DNA of 64,000 nucleotides from Lysobacterales bacterium (GTDB taxonomy: Bacteria > Pseudomonadota > Gammaproteobacteria > Xanthomonadales > Ahniellaceae): positions 1 through 64,000 of the forward strand of contig JACPFU010000006.1 of the NCBI GenBank assembly GCA_016182785.1. The letters are read 5' to 3'. This document shows positions 41,839 through 53,265 of the stretch, in pieces. Positions within the stretch are counted from its first letter, which is position 1. Every line of letters starts with the position of its first letter. The translations under genes and the position numbers were made by a program. The notes under the pieces are model-generated. The model did no database searches and was not told the origin of the DNA. It worked only from the letters and a program-made list of their open reading frames with translations.

Positions 41839-43010
41839 GCGGCGCGCGCCTTCAACGCGGTCACCGCCGGCAGTTCCTTGCCTTCGAGGAATTCGAGGAA
41901 GGCACCGCCGCCGGTCGAGATGTAGCTGACCCGGTCGACCACGCCGTACTTGTCGATCGCGGCCAGGGTGTCGCCACCACCGGCGATCGAGAACGCGTTC
42001 GAGGCGGCGATCGCCTTCGCCAACGCCTCGGTGCCATGGCCGAAGGCGTCGAACTCGAACACGCCGACCGGGCCGTTCCAGACCACGGTGCCGACCTGCA
42101 GGATGCGCGCGGCATAGGCCTTCGCGGTTTCCGGTCCGATGTCGAGGATCATGTCGGCCGCGGACACATCGGCGACGCGCTTCACCGCCGCCGCTGCCGA
42201 CGCACTGAACTCGGGCGCGACCACGACGTCGACCGGCAGCGGGATCTCGGCGCCGCGCGCCTTGGCTGCGGCCATGATCTGCTTCGCGGTGTCGACCAGG
42301 TCGGGTTCGTACAGCGACTTGCCGACCGGGTAGCCGCTGGCGGCGAGGAAGGTGTTGGCGATGCCGCCGCCGACGATCAGCTGGTCGACCTTGCTGATCA
42401 GGCTGGACAGCAGTTCCAGCTTGGTCGAGACCTTGGAGCCGGCAACGATCGCGAGCAGCGGCCGCGCCGGATGTTCCAGCGCCTTCGCCAGCGCATCCAG
42501 TTCCGCGCTCAGCAGCGGGCCGGCACAGGCGGTGTGTGCGAAGCGGATCACGCCATGGGTCGAGGCCTGGGCGCGATGCGCGGTGCCGAACGCGTCCATC
42601 ACGAACACGTCGCACAACGCCGCGTACTTGCGCGACAGCGCCTCGTCGTCCTTGCCTTCGCCGACATTCATGCGGCAGTTCTCGAGCAGGACCAGTTGCC
42701 CCGGCTGCACGCTCACGCCATCGACCCAGTCGCGCAGCAGCGGCACGTCCATGCCGAGCAGTTCGGACAGCCGCGTCGCGACCGGCGCCAGCGAATCGGC
42801 TTCGCTCCACTGCCCTTCCTTGGGGCGGCCGAGGTGCGACATCACCATCACCGCGGCACCTTTCTTCAGCGCCATCTTCAGGGTCGGGATCGACGCCACG
42901 ATGCGCTGGTCGGAGGTGACGCGGCCGGCTTCGACCGGCACGTTCAAATCCTGACGGATCAGCACCCGACGCCCGTGCACGTCGAGATCGGCAAAGCGCA
43001 GCACAGCCAT
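41835..43010 (-). CDS. pgk: Phosphoglycerate kinase
   Basis: 391 residues. Substrate site [19 protein letters not shown] near the start, SHLGRPKEG, the hinge and nucleotide site ([22 protein letters not shown]), and the C-terminal [13 protein letters not shown] with [13 protein letters not shown]. It makes ATP from 1,3-bisphosphoglycerate in glycolysis. Heads a minus-strand unit; divergent from hemN across about 160 bp that carry an FNR-type box. Confidence 0.97.
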   Translation of the reverse strand: MAVLRFADLDVHGRRVLIRQDLNVPVEAGRVTSDQRIVASIPTLKMALKKGAAVMVMSHLGRPKEGQWSEADSLAPVATRLSELLGMDVPLLRDWVDGVSVQPGQLVLLENCRMNVGEGKDDEALSRKYAALCDVFVMDAFGTAHRAQASTHGVIRFAHTACAGPLLSAELDALAKALEHPARPLLAIVAGSKVSTKLELLSSLISKVDQLIVGGGIANTFLAASGYPVGKSLYEPDLVDTAKQIMAAAKARGAEIPLPVDVVVAPEFSASAAAAVKRVADVSAADMILDIGPETAKAYAARILQVGTVVWNGPVGVFEFDAFGHGTEALAKAIAASNAFSIAGGGDTLAAIDKYGVVDRVSYISTGGGAFLEFLEGKELPAVTALKARAA

Positions 43011-43104
43011 GTTTCCACTCCGGATCGCGTTGCAAGCCGCGCATTACAGCCGCATCGGCCGGGCGCTGCAATGTGCCGGGCCGCGGCCGGCGCCACGGGA
43101 CCAC

Positions 43105-43118
43105 TTGACCCGGATCAA
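43105..43118 (+). promoter_or_regulatory. FNR/ANR-type box upstream of hemN
   Basis: TTGAC-CCGG-ATCAA, one mismatch from the TTGAT-N4-ATCAA consensus. Centred about 58 bp before the proposed hemN start, compatible with a class II activator site at -41.5. The regulator gene fnr lies in the same operon (44567), so this looks autoregulatory. Confidence 0.78.
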
Positions 43119-43168
43119 AACGCCGGCGGCACCAAATGCGTAGGCTTGCGGCACTCGCGGAGGTGCCC

Positions 43169-44563
43169 TTGTCCGTTTTGCCCGTATTCGATCCAGACCT
43201 GTTGCGCCGCTACGACGTACCCGGTCCGCGCTACACCTCGTACCCGACCGCGCCGCATTTCGACGCGCGCTTTGGCGAGGGCGACTACCGCCGCCACGCC
43301 CGCGCCTCCAACGACGATCCGGTGCCGAGCCCGCTCTCGGCCTACGTGCACGTGCCGTTCTGCCACAGCGCCTGCTACTACTGCGGCTGCACGCGGATCA
43401 TCGCGCGCAACCCGGAACGCGGTCGCGAATACATCGAGCGCCTCGGGCTCGAGATCGACCTGCAGGCCGCGCTGTTCGACCGCGACCGTCTGCTCACCCA
43501 GATCCACTTCGGCGGCGGCACGCCGAACTTCCTCGGCGCCGAGGGCATCCTCGCGGTGATGGCGCGGCTCGAGTCGGCGTTCAGCTTCGATCCCGAATCC
43601 AGCCGCGAATACTCGGTCGAGCTCGACCCGCGCCACGCCGATGCGAAGCTGGTGGCCGAAATCGCCAGCGCCGGCATCAACCGCATCAGCCTCGGCATCC
43701 AGGACTTCGATCCGGACGTGCAGAAGGCGGTGAACCGCATCCAGTCGGTGGAGCAGACCGCGGCGCTGATCGAGGCCGCGCGCGCCAACGGCATGCGTTC
43801 GACCAATGTCGACCTGATCTACGGCCTGCCGAAGCAGAACGAGCGCGCCTTCGGGCAGACACTCGACACCGTCATCGGCATGCGCCCGGACCGCATCGCC
43901 ACCTACAGCTACGCGCACCTGCCGAACCACTTCAAGGCGCAGAACCAGATCCAGGCCGAAGACCTGCCGAGCGCCGAGGAAAAGCTCGGCCTGCTCGGGC
44001 TCGCGATCGACCGCCTGTGCGGCGCCGGCTATGTCTACATCGGCATGGACCACTTCGCGCTGCCCGACGACGAACTGGTGCTGGCACAGGAGCGCGGCGG
44101 CCTGCACCGCAACTTCCAGGGCTATTCGACCCGCGCCGAATGCGACCTGATCGGGCTCGGCATGAGCTCGATCGGCAAGATCGGCCATGCCTACGTGCAG
44201 AACGCCAAGGACCTGCCCGGCTACTACACGCCGCTGCTCGCCGGGCACCTGCCGATCGTGCGCGGCTACGAAATGACCGCCCAGGACCGCATCATCGCCG
44301 ACGCCATCCAGAGCCTGATGTGCCATTGCCGGCTGGTAAAAAATACCTTCGCGCGTCGCCATGATCTCGTATTCGACGAGTATTTCGCGTCAGAATTGAC
44401 GCGTCTTGCCCCCCTGGCCGCCGATGGACTCGTCAACCTCAAACCCGCCTGCATCGAAATCACCGCGCGCGGGCGTCTGCTCATGCGCGTCGTCGCCATG
44501 TGTTTCGACCGTCATCTGCACCAGCCGCAGGTCGTGCCGCACAAGTTCTCGCGCGTGGTGTGA
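43169..44563 (+). CDS. hemN: Oxygen-independent coproporphyrinogen III oxidase
   Basis: 464 residues from TTG 43169, chosen because GGAGG sits 5 nt upstream (43159-43163). ATG 43136 is in frame but lacks a ribosome site and would bring the start closer to the FNR box. Radical-SAM cluster CHSACYYC (65-72), preceded by YVHVPFC; other HemN blocks: GGGTPNFL, RISLGIQDFD, DLIYGLPKQ and GMDHFALP. It decarboxylates coproporphyrinogen III without oxygen, supplying haem in anaerobic growth. FNR control fits the nirS gene nearby. Confidence 0.95.
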   Translation: MSVLPVFDPDLLRRYDVPGPRYTSYPTAPHFDARFGEGDYRRHARASNDDPVPSPLSAYVHVPFCHSACYYCGCTRIIARNPERGREYIERLGLEIDLQAALFDRDRLLTQIHFGGGTPNFLGAEGILAVMARLESAFSFDPESSREYSVELDPRHADAKLVAEIASAGINRISLGIQDFDPDVQKAVNRIQSVEQTAALIEAARANGMRSTNVDLIYGLPKQNERAFGQTLDTVIGMRPDRIATYSYAHLPNHFKAQNQIQAEDLPSAEEKLGLLGLAIDRLCGAGYVYIGMDHFALPDDELVLAQERGGLHRNFQGYSTRAECDLIGLGMSSIGKIGHAYVQNAKDLPGYYTPLLAGHLPIVRGYEMTAQDRIIADAIQSLMCHCRLVKNTFARRHDLVFDEYFASELTRLAPLAADGLVNLKPACIEITARGRLLMRVVAMCFDRHLHQPQVVPHKFSRVV

Positions 44564-44566
44564 GGC

Positions 44567-45322
44567 ATGAGCGCGCCGGGCAACATCCTGCGCTGGCCAA
44601 GCCCGCAGGACCCGGGCGACGGCGACGATCAGCGCTTCTGCAGCACCTGCGCGTTCGGCCGCGTGTGCATGGTCGGCGGCTACGACAAGCGCGCGCTCGA
44701 GGAATTGCACTGCCTGGTCGAGCACACCGCGCCGATCCACGCCGGCGAGGAGGCATTCCGTTACGGCGAGCCGTTCGCGGCGATCTACGCGGTGCGTGCC
44801 GGCATGGTCAAGACCCGCCGCATCGACGAGCAGGGACGCGAGCAGATCCTCGGCTTCTTCCTGCCCGGCGAACTGATCGGACTCAACGGCCTGTACACCG
44901 CGCGCTATCCGTGCGACGCGATCGCGCTCGATACCGTCACCCTGTGTCGATTCTCGTTCCCGCAACTGAGCGTGCTGGCGACGCGGCTGCCCGGCATCCA
45001 GGAAACGCTGTTCAAGCTGATGAGCAAGGACATCGTCAATGCCGCCCTGCTCGGCGGCGACTACAGCGCCGATGAGCGCCTGGCGGCGTTCCTGCTCAAC
45101 CTCTCGGAACGCTTTGCCGACCGCGGCTACTCGGCCACGCGCCTGCACCTGATGATGCCGCGCGCCGACATCGCCAACTACCTGCGCCTGGCGCCGGAGA
45201 CGGTGAGCCGGGTGTTGCGCCGCTTCCAGGACGACGGCTTGATCGCGGTCGACAAGCGCGAGGTCACGATCACCAGCATGGATCGCCTGAAGCACCTGGC
45301 GCGTTGCGTGCTGCAGCAGTAG
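44567..45322 (+). CDS. fnr: FNR/ANR-type oxygen-sensing regulator
   Basis: 251 residues, 3 nt after hemN. Four cysteines placed as in FNR for a 4Fe-4S cluster: C25, C28, C34 (FCSTCAFGRVC) and C116 (RYPCDA). Cyclic-nucleotide-type barrel, dimer helix, and a helix-turn-helix with PETVSRVLRRFQ, where E212, S215 and R216 match the residues that read TTGAT half-sites. It should activate hemN (box at 43105) and probably the nirS/TonB-receptor region (boxes at 49579 and 49611). Confidence 0.94.
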   Translation: MSAPGNILRWPSPQDPGDGDDQRFCSTCAFGRVCMVGGYDKRALEELHCLVEHTAPIHAGEEAFRYGEPFAAIYAVRAGMVKTRRIDEQGREQILGFFLPGELIGLNGLYTARYPCDAIALDTVTLCRFSFPQLSVLATRLPGIQETLFKLMSKDIVNAALLGGDYSADERLAAFLLNLSERFADRGYSATRLHLMMPRADIANYLRLAPETVSRVLRRFQDDGLIAVDKREVTITSMDRLKHLARCVLQQ

Positions 45323-45332
45323 CCGCGTCCCG

Positions 45333-45734
45333 ATGTCGTCCGCGTACCCGCTGGTCAAGGCCGTGCACGTGCATGCGATCGGCGTGTCGTTCGCGATCTT
45401 CTTCCTGCGCGGCCTGTTGATGCTGGCGCGCTCGAAGTACTGCAACCACGCCGCACTGCGCTACACCAGCTATGTCGTCGACACCGTGCTGCTGGCGGCG
45501 GCGCTGGTGCTGGCGGCGATGCTGCGGCAATACCCGTTCGTGCACGCCTGGCTCACGGCCAAGGTGGTGCTGCTGCTCGCCTACATCGTGCTCGGGGTGC
45601 TGGCGCTGCGCCGCGCACGCACGCGCCAGGCGCAGATCCTCGCCTTCCTCGCTGCGTGCCTGACCTTCGCGATGATCTACGCCGTGGCCCGTGCCCACCA
45701 CTGGGCCGGCCCGTTCGCGGCACTGCAGCGCTGA
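45333..45734 (+). CDS. SirB2-like integral membrane protein
   Basis: 133 residues with about four transmembrane helices. The SirB-type opening YPLVKAVHVHAIGVSFAIFFLRGLLML is recognisable, with conserved His and Arg in the first helices. Function of the family is not settled. Starts 10 nt after fnr and is probably in the same transcript. Confidence 0.8.
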   Translation: MSSAYPLVKAVHVHAIGVSFAIFFLRGLLMLARSKYCNHAALRYTSYVVDTVLLAAALVLAAMLRQYPFVHAWLTAKVVLLLAYIVLGVLALRRARTRQAQILAFLAACLTFAMIYAVARAHHWAGPFAALQR

Positions 45735-45785
45735 GCCGAGCCCGCGCGACTTGCGCGGGCGGCGCGAATTGCGCAGGCTCGCGCC

Positions 45786-47036
45786 ATGTCCATCGAATCC
45801 GGCGAATCTGACCTGCTGATCGGCCTTGCGGTCGCGCTCGGCGTCGGGCTGCTGATCGGCGTCGAACGCGAACAACGCAAGGGCGAAGACCCGGCGCACA
45901 TCGTTGCCGGGGTGCGTACCTTCGCGCTGATCGCGCTTGCCGGCGCCGTCAGCACCTTGATCGGCACCGCGCTGATTGCAGTCGCCGCGGCCTTCGTCGG
46001 CCTGGCCGCACTGCTCAGCTACCACCGCTCGCGCGAGGCCGACCCCGGCCTGACCACCGAGGTGGCGATGTTCGTCGCGTTCCTGCTCGGCGTGCTGGCG
46101 ATGTCGCAGCGCGAGCTGGCCGCTGGCCTCGGCGTCGGCGTGGCGCTGATCCTGGCGCTGAAGTCGCGTCTGCACGCATTCACGCGCGAGGTGCTGACGC
46201 CGCAGGAACTGCACGATGGCCTGCTGCTGATCGCCTCGGCGCTGATCGTGCTGCCGCTGCTGCCGGACCGCGCCATCGACCCGTGGCAGGTGTTCAACCC
46301 GCACCGGCTGTGGCGGCTGGTGGTGCTGGTGATGTCGATCAACGCGCTCGGTTACGTCGCCCAGCGCGCGCTCGGCGCGCGGCTCGGGCTGCCGCTTTCG
46401 GGGTTCGCCAGCGGCTTCGTGTCGGCCACCGCGACCATCGGGGCGATGGCGGCGCGCGCACGCACCCAGCCCGACCGGCGTCCGTCCTGCGTCGCTGCGG
46501 CGACGCTGGCCAACGTCGCCACCATCCTGCAGCTGGCCCTGGTGCTCGGCGCGCTGTCGCGGCCGCTGCTGCAGGCGCTGGCTTGGCCGCTCACCGCCGC
46601 CGGGCTGGCAACGCTGGTTGCGGCCAGCTTCTCCGGCCTCGCCGCCTGGCGCGACGGTCGCAACGGCATCGAACCGCTCAAGGGCCGGCCGTTCCATCCA
46701 ACCCACGCGCTGCTGTTCGTGGCCCTGGTCTCGGCAATCCTGCTGGTCGCGGCGATCCTGCAGCACTGGTTCGGCGACGCCGGCGCGCTGGCCGCTGCCG
46801 GTGTCTCCGGCTTTGCCGACGCCCACGCCTCCGCCGCCTCGATCGCGCAGGTGTTCAATGCCGGCCAGGTCGATCCCGACGTGGCCGGCATCGGCGTGCT
46901 GATCGGTTTCGCCACCAATACCGTCAGCAAGACCACCATCGCCTTCGTCGCCGGCGGCCGCAGCTTCGGCCTGCGCCTGCTGCCGAGCCACGTCGCGATG
47001 CTGCTCGCATTCGCGGGTGTGTTGTGGCTGCGTTGA
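45786..47036 (+). CDS. MgtC/SapB-family membrane protein with DUF4010 region
   Basis: 416 residues. The N-terminal MgtC-like domain (about 8-140) has GLLIGVEREQRKGEDPAH and VAGVRTFALIALAGA. It is followed by about eight further helices of the DUF4010 type (GFASGFVSATATIGAMAARA, NTVSKTTIAFVAGG). Often annotated as a Mg-transport accessory, but a transport activity is not proven for this architecture. Followed by the repeat region at 47052. Confidence 0.85.
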   Translation: MSIESGESDLLIGLAVALGVGLLIGVEREQRKGEDPAHIVAGVRTFALIALAGAVSTLIGTALIAVAAAFVGLAALLSYHRSREADPGLTTEVAMFVAFLLGVLAMSQRELAAGLGVGVALILALKSRLHAFTREVLTPQELHDGLLLIASALIVLPLLPDRAIDPWQVFNPHRLWRLVVLVMSINALGYVAQRALGARLGLPLSGFASGFVSATATIGAMAARARTQPDRRPSCVAAATLANVATILQLALVLGALSRPLLQALAWPLTAAGLATLVAASFSGLAAWRDGRNGIEPLKGRPFHPTHALLFVALVSAILLVAAILQHWFGDAGALAAAGVSGFADAHASAASIAQVFNAGQVDPDVAGIGVLIGFATNTVSKTTIAFVAGGRSFGLRLLPSHVAMLLAFAGVLWLR

Positions 47037-47051
47037 AGCATCGCGCCGTGG

Positions 47052-47104
47052 CCGGCGCTCCTACAAACGGCGCGGGGGTTCGAGGCTGTTTGTAGGAGCG
47101 CCGG
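47052..47104. repeat. REP-like palindrome
   Basis: Perfect 17-bp inverted repeat CCGGCGCTCCTACAAAC / GTTTGTAGGAGCGCCGG with a 19-nt GC-rich loop. This family of dispersed palindromes (core TGTAGGAGCG) is common between genes in Xanthomonadales and pseudomonads. It may also end the upstream transcript. Confidence 0.85.
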
Positions 47105-47292
47105 CAACGGCGCGATCCATCACCGCGACACGCCCACAACGGCGCGATCCATCACCGCGACACGCCCACAACGGCGCGATCCATCACCGCGACACGCCCG
47201 CAACGGCGCGATCCATCACCGCGACACGCCGGCAACGGCGCGATCCATCACCGCGACACACCCGCAACGGCGCGATCCATCACGGCGACCCA
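47103..47292. repeat. 32-bp tandem repeat, six units
   Basis: GGCGCGATCC recurs at 47109, 47141, 47173, 47205, 47237 and 47269, exactly 32 bp apart. Each unit continues ATCACCGCGACACGCC; the last one decays. The array starts at the edge of the REP-like palindrome, whose flanking GGCAACGGCGCGAT it copies. No unique spacers, so it is not a CRISPR array. The 24 bp from here to the receptor stop hold nothing else. Confidence 0.92.
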
Positions 47293-47316
47293 AGCCCAAT
47301 ACCGCGACGCCTTCGA

Positions 47317-49524
47317 TCAACCTCCGATCCGGAACGAGACCATGAACGAGCGCCCGGACTGCGTCGCCAGGTCGACCTCGCGCGCCTCGGGGGTGAACCC
47401 GCGCACCGAGCTCCACTGCCAGTAGCGACGATCGCCGAGGTTGCTGATGCCGGCATCGACGCGCATCCAGTCGGTCGCATCAAAGTGCCAGAACAGGTCG
47501 AACACGCCGTAGCCCGGCGTCGCGAACAGCGCGCCGCGCGACTCGTCGAGGTCGTCCTTGGCCGCGGCGAAGCGTCCGAGCAGTTCGACGCGGTGACGGC
47601 CATCGCCACTGTCGCGTGCGAGCCCGAGCACCAGACGCGCCGGGTCGATCGTGTTCAGCGGCAGGTTGCGCTGCGTGTCCTCGCCCTTCGACCAACTCGC
47701 GGACCAGCTAGTGCTGAAGGCATCGAGCCCGAACCCGGCGAGGCTGGCCTCGCCCGACAGCTCAATGCCGTGGATGCGCGCGCGATCGCGGTTCTGCGAC
47801 TGGAAGACCAGCAAGCCACTCTGCGGATCGCGGCCGAGGTTGACGCGCGACTCGATCAGGTCGCGATAGCGGTTGTCATACAGCGCGAGTTCGGCGTTGA
47901 CCTGTTCGCCGGACCAGCGCGCGCCGATCTCGAACCCGTGGCTGCGCTCGGGGCGCAGCTGCGGATTCGGAATGGCGCTGTAGCCAAACGCGGGAATGTT
48001 CAGGCCGATGTTGACGTCGGAGAACGGCGGCGCGCGGAAACCACGCGCGTATTGCGCGAACAGGCCGAGCGACTCGCTCGCGGCGTAGCGCAGACCAAGC
48101 TTCGGCGTGACGCTGTGTTCGGTGCTGTCCACGACCGCAGTGCTCGGGTTGTCGGCCAGCCACATCGCGTCCGGGTCGGCGTCGGTGCGGTAGCGGTCCA
48201 GGCGCAGCGCCGGGATCAGGAACCAGCGCTCGCCTAGGCCGATCTCGTCTTGCGCGTAGACGCCGAGCTCCTGCACCGTCGACTGCGGAAAGTCGCGCAC
48301 CGGCAGGCGCTCGCCGAGGATGACCGGCGAGCTGACGCCGGTCGCGAGGTTGGTCTCCGAACCCGTGCGCGACTCCTCCAGCGCGGTCCGCGCGAAATCG
48401 AAGCCAAGCACGTAGCGGTGCGCGAGCGCGGCGGTCTGCGCCTCGCCCGCGACCAGGCCTTCGAGGCCGACCTGCTGCGTGTCGAAGCGGAATTCGCGCA
48501 GGCGCCGGGTGGCGGCCGCAGTCGGCGTCGCGCCACGGCGGTCCTGCAGCGTGTCCTGCTCGACCTCGGAACGCTGCACGTAGCTCATCAGGTTCCAGCT
48601 GCTGAACAGGGTGCCGTCGGATTCGCCGCTCCAGGCCAGCGAAGCGCGGCCGCGCGTCTCGCGGTCATCGGCCTGCATCGCGGTCGTGGTCGCGTACTGG
48701 CCCGGGCCGTTGACCAGCGAGCGCACGTCGGTCTCGACTTCGGCGCGATAGGCGTCGATGCCGAGGCTCAGGCGTCCGGGCACCAGATCGTCGTGGACCA
48801 GCTTGGCCAGCACGAAGCGCTCGTCGCCCTGCGCCGGGTTCGACTGCAGGCCGCCGCTGCGCGGCAGGTTGTCGCGCTCGTGCTCCTGGCGCTGGTTCGC
48901 GCTCAGCAGCATCTGCCAGCCGCCGAGATCGGTCGCGGTCGACGCGCTCACCGCGGTCGAGGCGTCACGCGAGTCGTGGGTGATGCGCGAACCGACGAAG
49001 ACGTCGCCGCTGCCCTCGGCCAGCAGGTCGACCGGATCACGCGTGCGCATCGCCACCACGCCGGCGAGCGCGTCCGACCCGTACAGGCTCGACGCCGGAC
49101 CGCGCAGGAACTCGACCCGTTCCAGCAGTTCCGGATCGACCAGGTTGCGCCCGGCGCGCGAGAAGCTGCCGACCGAGAAGCCGTCACCGAGCGGCACGCC
49201 ATCGAGTTCGACCGCGACGCGGTTGCCTTCCAGCCCGCGGATCGAAAAGCCCTGCGCGCCGAAGCGGCTGGCGTCCTCGTTGACGCTGAGGCTGGCGTCG
49301 TAGCGAGCGAGGTCGCGGATGTCGCGGATCAGCCGGGTTTCGATGCGGCCGCGCTCGATCAGCGCGACCGAGCCGGCGATCTCGCCGACCGGCTGCTCGA
49401 CGCGGCTCGCGACCACGACCACCGACTGCATCGTGCGCGGCTTGGGCGACGCCGCCGGATCCGCAGCCAGCGTGGTTTGAGTGATGCCCAGGGCGATGGC
49501 GAAAGCCAGTGAATTGCGACGCAT
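47317..49524 (-). CDS. TonB-dependent haem/haemoglobin-type receptor
   Basis: 735 residues from ATG 49524. Signal peptide about 1-20 (ending TTLA-A). Plug domain about 35-150 with VVVVASRVEQPVGEIAGSV (TonB-box-like), GFSIRGLEGNRVAVELDGV and EFLRGPASSLYGSDALAGV. A 22-strand barrel follows, ending in SGRSFMVSFRIGG. YARGFRAPPFSDVN and NPQLRPERSHGFEIG are typical of the haemoglobin/transferrin receptor family. It takes up haem or protein-bound iron across the outer membrane. Divergent from nirS, with two FNR-like boxes between, which hints at supplying iron for denitrification haems. Confidence 0.87.
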   Translation of the reverse strand: MRRNSLAFAIALGITQTTLAADPAASPKPRTMQSVVVVASRVEQPVGEIAGSVALIERGRIETRLIRDIRDLARYDASLSVNEDASRFGAQGFSIRGLEGNRVAVELDGVPLGDGFSVGSFSRAGRNLVDPELLERVEFLRGPASSLYGSDALAGVVAMRTRDPVDLLAEGSGDVFVGSRITHDSRDASTAVSASTATDLGGWQMLLSANQRQEHERDNLPRSGGLQSNPAQGDERFVLAKLVHDDLVPGRLSLGIDAYRAEVETDVRSLVNGPGQYATTTAMQADDRETRGRASLAWSGESDGTLFSSWNLMSYVQRSEVEQDTLQDRRGATPTAAATRRLREFRFDTQQVGLEGLVAGEAQTAALAHRYVLGFDFARTALEESRTGSETNLATGVSSPVILGERLPVRDFPQSTVQELGVYAQDEIGLGERWFLIPALRLDRYRTDADPDAMWLADNPSTAVVDSTEHSVTPKLGLRYAASESLGLFAQYARGFRAPPFSDVNIGLNIPAFGYSAIPNPQLRPERSHGFEIGARWSGEQVNAELALYDNRYRDLIESRVNLGRDPQSGLLVFQSQNRDRARIHGIELSGEASLAGFGLDAFSTSWSASWSKGEDTQRNLPLNTIDPARLVLGLARDSGDGRHRVELLGRFAAAKDDLDESRGALFATPGYGVFDLFWHFDATDWMRVDAGISNLGDRRYWQWSSVRGFTPEAREVDLATQSGRSFMVSFRIGG

Positions 49525-49578
49525 TCTTGTTTCTCCAAAGGGATGCGCGAACCATACGCGGGCATCGCGAACAGGCAG

Positions 49579-49592
49579 TTGACCACGGTCAG
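49579..49592. promoter_or_regulatory. FNR/DNR-like box 1 in the receptor-nirS intergenic region
   Basis: TTGAC-CACG-GTCAG, imperfect palindrome of the FNR family, 54 bp upstream of the receptor start and 112 bp from nirS. Confidence 0.55.
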
Positions 49593-49610
49593 TTTGGACC
49601 GACCGGCAAC

Positions 49611-49624
49611 TTGACTCACGTCAA
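49611..49624. promoter_or_regulatory. FNR/DNR-like box 2 in the receptor-nirS intergenic region
   Basis: TTGAC-TCAC-GTCAA, a symmetric FNR-family site centred about 86 bp before ATG 49704. Likely serves nirS; could act on both genes. Confidence 0.68.
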
Positions 49625-49694
49625 TGTGCCGAAGGTCCACGCAAGGGAACCTGCGCGCATGCGGAATTGAGCCGCCCCGATTCACCAAAACTAG

Positions 49695-51797
<2,103 letters not shown>

Positions 51798-51846
51798 TCG
51801 GATGAACGCCGTTCTCCCCTCGCCCGCAACGGCGAGGGGCAGAACG

Positions 51847-51890
51847 GCGCCTTTCCTGAGTCGCGTCGCGACGCGCTTCAGGAAAGGCGC
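51847..51890 (+). terminator. Hairpin between nirS and the porin gene
   Basis: Perfect 13-bp stem GCGCCTTTCCTGA / TCAGGAAAGGCGC with an 18-nt loop. No U-run follows. It may attenuate readthrough or protect the nirS mRNA 3' end. Confidence 0.6.
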
Positions 51891-51923
51891 AAGCCGAACC
51901 GTTTCCACCTTGAGGATTGCAAC

Positions 51924-53126
51924 ATGCGTACGTTCCGACTGGCCCTGCTGCCGCTGGCCATGGCCGCTGCCTGTGCCCACGCCGAAGAAACCACCTCGCT
52001 CGCCGACGCCTTCACTGGCGGCAAGATCAACATCGACTCGCGCATCCGCTACGAGGGCGTCGACGACGACGCCATCACACGCGACGCCAGCGCCGTGACC
52101 CTGCGCAATCGCCTCGGCTACAAGACCGCCCCGTGGCACGGCTTCACCCTGTTCGCCGAACTGGAAGACGTGCGCGCGCTCGACGAGAGCTACAACTCGA
52201 CCGGGAACGGCCGCACCCAGTACCCGGTCGTCGCCGACCCGGAAGGCAGCGAGTGGAACCAGGCCGGCATCGGCTGGGATTCCGGCAAGGGCACCCAGTT
52301 CATCGTCGGTCGCCAGCGCATCCTGCTCGACAACCAGCGCTTCATCGGCAACGTCGGCTGGCGCCAGAACGAACAGACCTTCGATGCGTTCACGCTGAAC
52401 CAGAAGATCGGCAGCAGCGCCATGTTCCGCTACAGCTTCATCGACGACGTGCACCGCGTGTTCGGCAACGAGCATCCGAACCCGCTGGCGGCCGAGTACA
52501 ACGTCGCCGGGCACCTGCTGAATGCTTCGCAGACCTACGCCTCCGGCACGCTCACCGCGTACGGCTACCTGGTCGACAACGCCGACCTGCCGCTAACCTC
52601 GAACAAGACGCTCGGCGTGCGCTTCGCCGGAGCGCACCCGCTGTCGGAACCCTGGAAGCTGGTGTACGCGCTGGAGTTCGCGCAGCAGCGTGACTGGCGC
52701 AACGGCGCCGACATCATCGATGCCGACTACTACCTGACCGAATTCGGCGCCTCGCGCGGCGCCTACACCGGCAAGTTCGGCCGCGAGCAGCTCGGCGGTG
52801 ACGGCCACTACGGCTTCCAGACGCCGTTCGCGACGCTGCATGCGTTCAATGGCTGGGCCGACAAGTTCCTGGTCACCCCGGTGAACGGCCTGGTCGATAG
52901 CTACGTCGCGTTCAACGGCCCGATCGGCAAGCTGCAGTGGGTCGCGTCCTACCACCAGTACGACGCCGACCACGGTCACGCCGACTACGGCTCGGAATGG
53001 GATGCCTCGCTCAGCTACGCCTTCCTGCAGCGCTTCACCGCGCTCGCGAAGTTCGCCAGCTACGACGCCGACGGCTACTCGACCGACGCCGACAAGATCT
53101 GGCTGTCGCTGGAATACAAGTACTGA
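51924..53126 (+). CDS. Outer-membrane beta-barrel porin (alginate-export-like)
   Basis: 400 residues. Signal peptide about 1-20 (ending CAHA-E). The rest is alternating strands with frequent aromatic girdle residues; RNRLGYKTAPWHGFTLFAELEDVRA and FIVGRQRILLDNQRFIGNVGWRQNEQT are typical of the alginate-export porin family. It ends with ..WLSLEYKY, an aromatic last residue as in barrel proteins. It probably passes small solutes or anions. Its place after nirS suggests co-expression under low oxygen, but alginate genes are absent here, so the family name should not be read as function. Confidence 0.78.
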   Translation: MRTFRLALLPLAMAAACAHAEETTSLADAFTGGKINIDSRIRYEGVDDDAITRDASAVTLRNRLGYKTAPWHGFTLFAELEDVRALDESYNSTGNGRTQYPVVADPEGSEWNQAGIGWDSGKGTQFIVGRQRILLDNQRFIGNVGWRQNEQTFDAFTLNQKIGSSAMFRYSFIDDVHRVFGNEHPNPLAAEYNVAGHLLNASQTYASGTLTAYGYLVDNADLPLTSNKTLGVRFAGAHPLSEPWKLVYALEFAQQRDWRNGADIIDADYYLTEFGASRGAYTGKFGREQLGGDGHYGFQTPFATLHAFNGWADKFLVTPVNGLVDSYVAFNGPIGKLQWVASYHQYDADHGHADYGSEWDASLSYAFLQRFTALAKFASYDADGYSTDADKIWLSLEYKY

Positions 53127-53137
53127 TCGCCGCTTCG

Positions 53138-53179
53138 AGGCCCGGCACCGCGCCCGCTGGCGCCGTGCCGGGCCTTTTT
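53138..53179 (+). terminator. Rho-independent terminator after the porin gene
   Basis: Perfect 11-bp stem AGGCCCGGCAC / GTGCCGGGCCT followed by TTTTG. Starts 12 nt after the porin stop. Confidence 0.9.
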
Positions 53180-53265
53180 GCTTTGCGCGACCGCACTCTG
53201 CCCGTAGGTACGACTGGAATTTGCGGGCGACCGGGTAAGATCGCGCCCTCAAGACGGAGGATGCG

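Noticed and set aside
47103-47292. Possible CRISPR array
   Set aside because: Repeats are directly adjacent with a 32-bp period and no unique spacers; no cas genes nearby.
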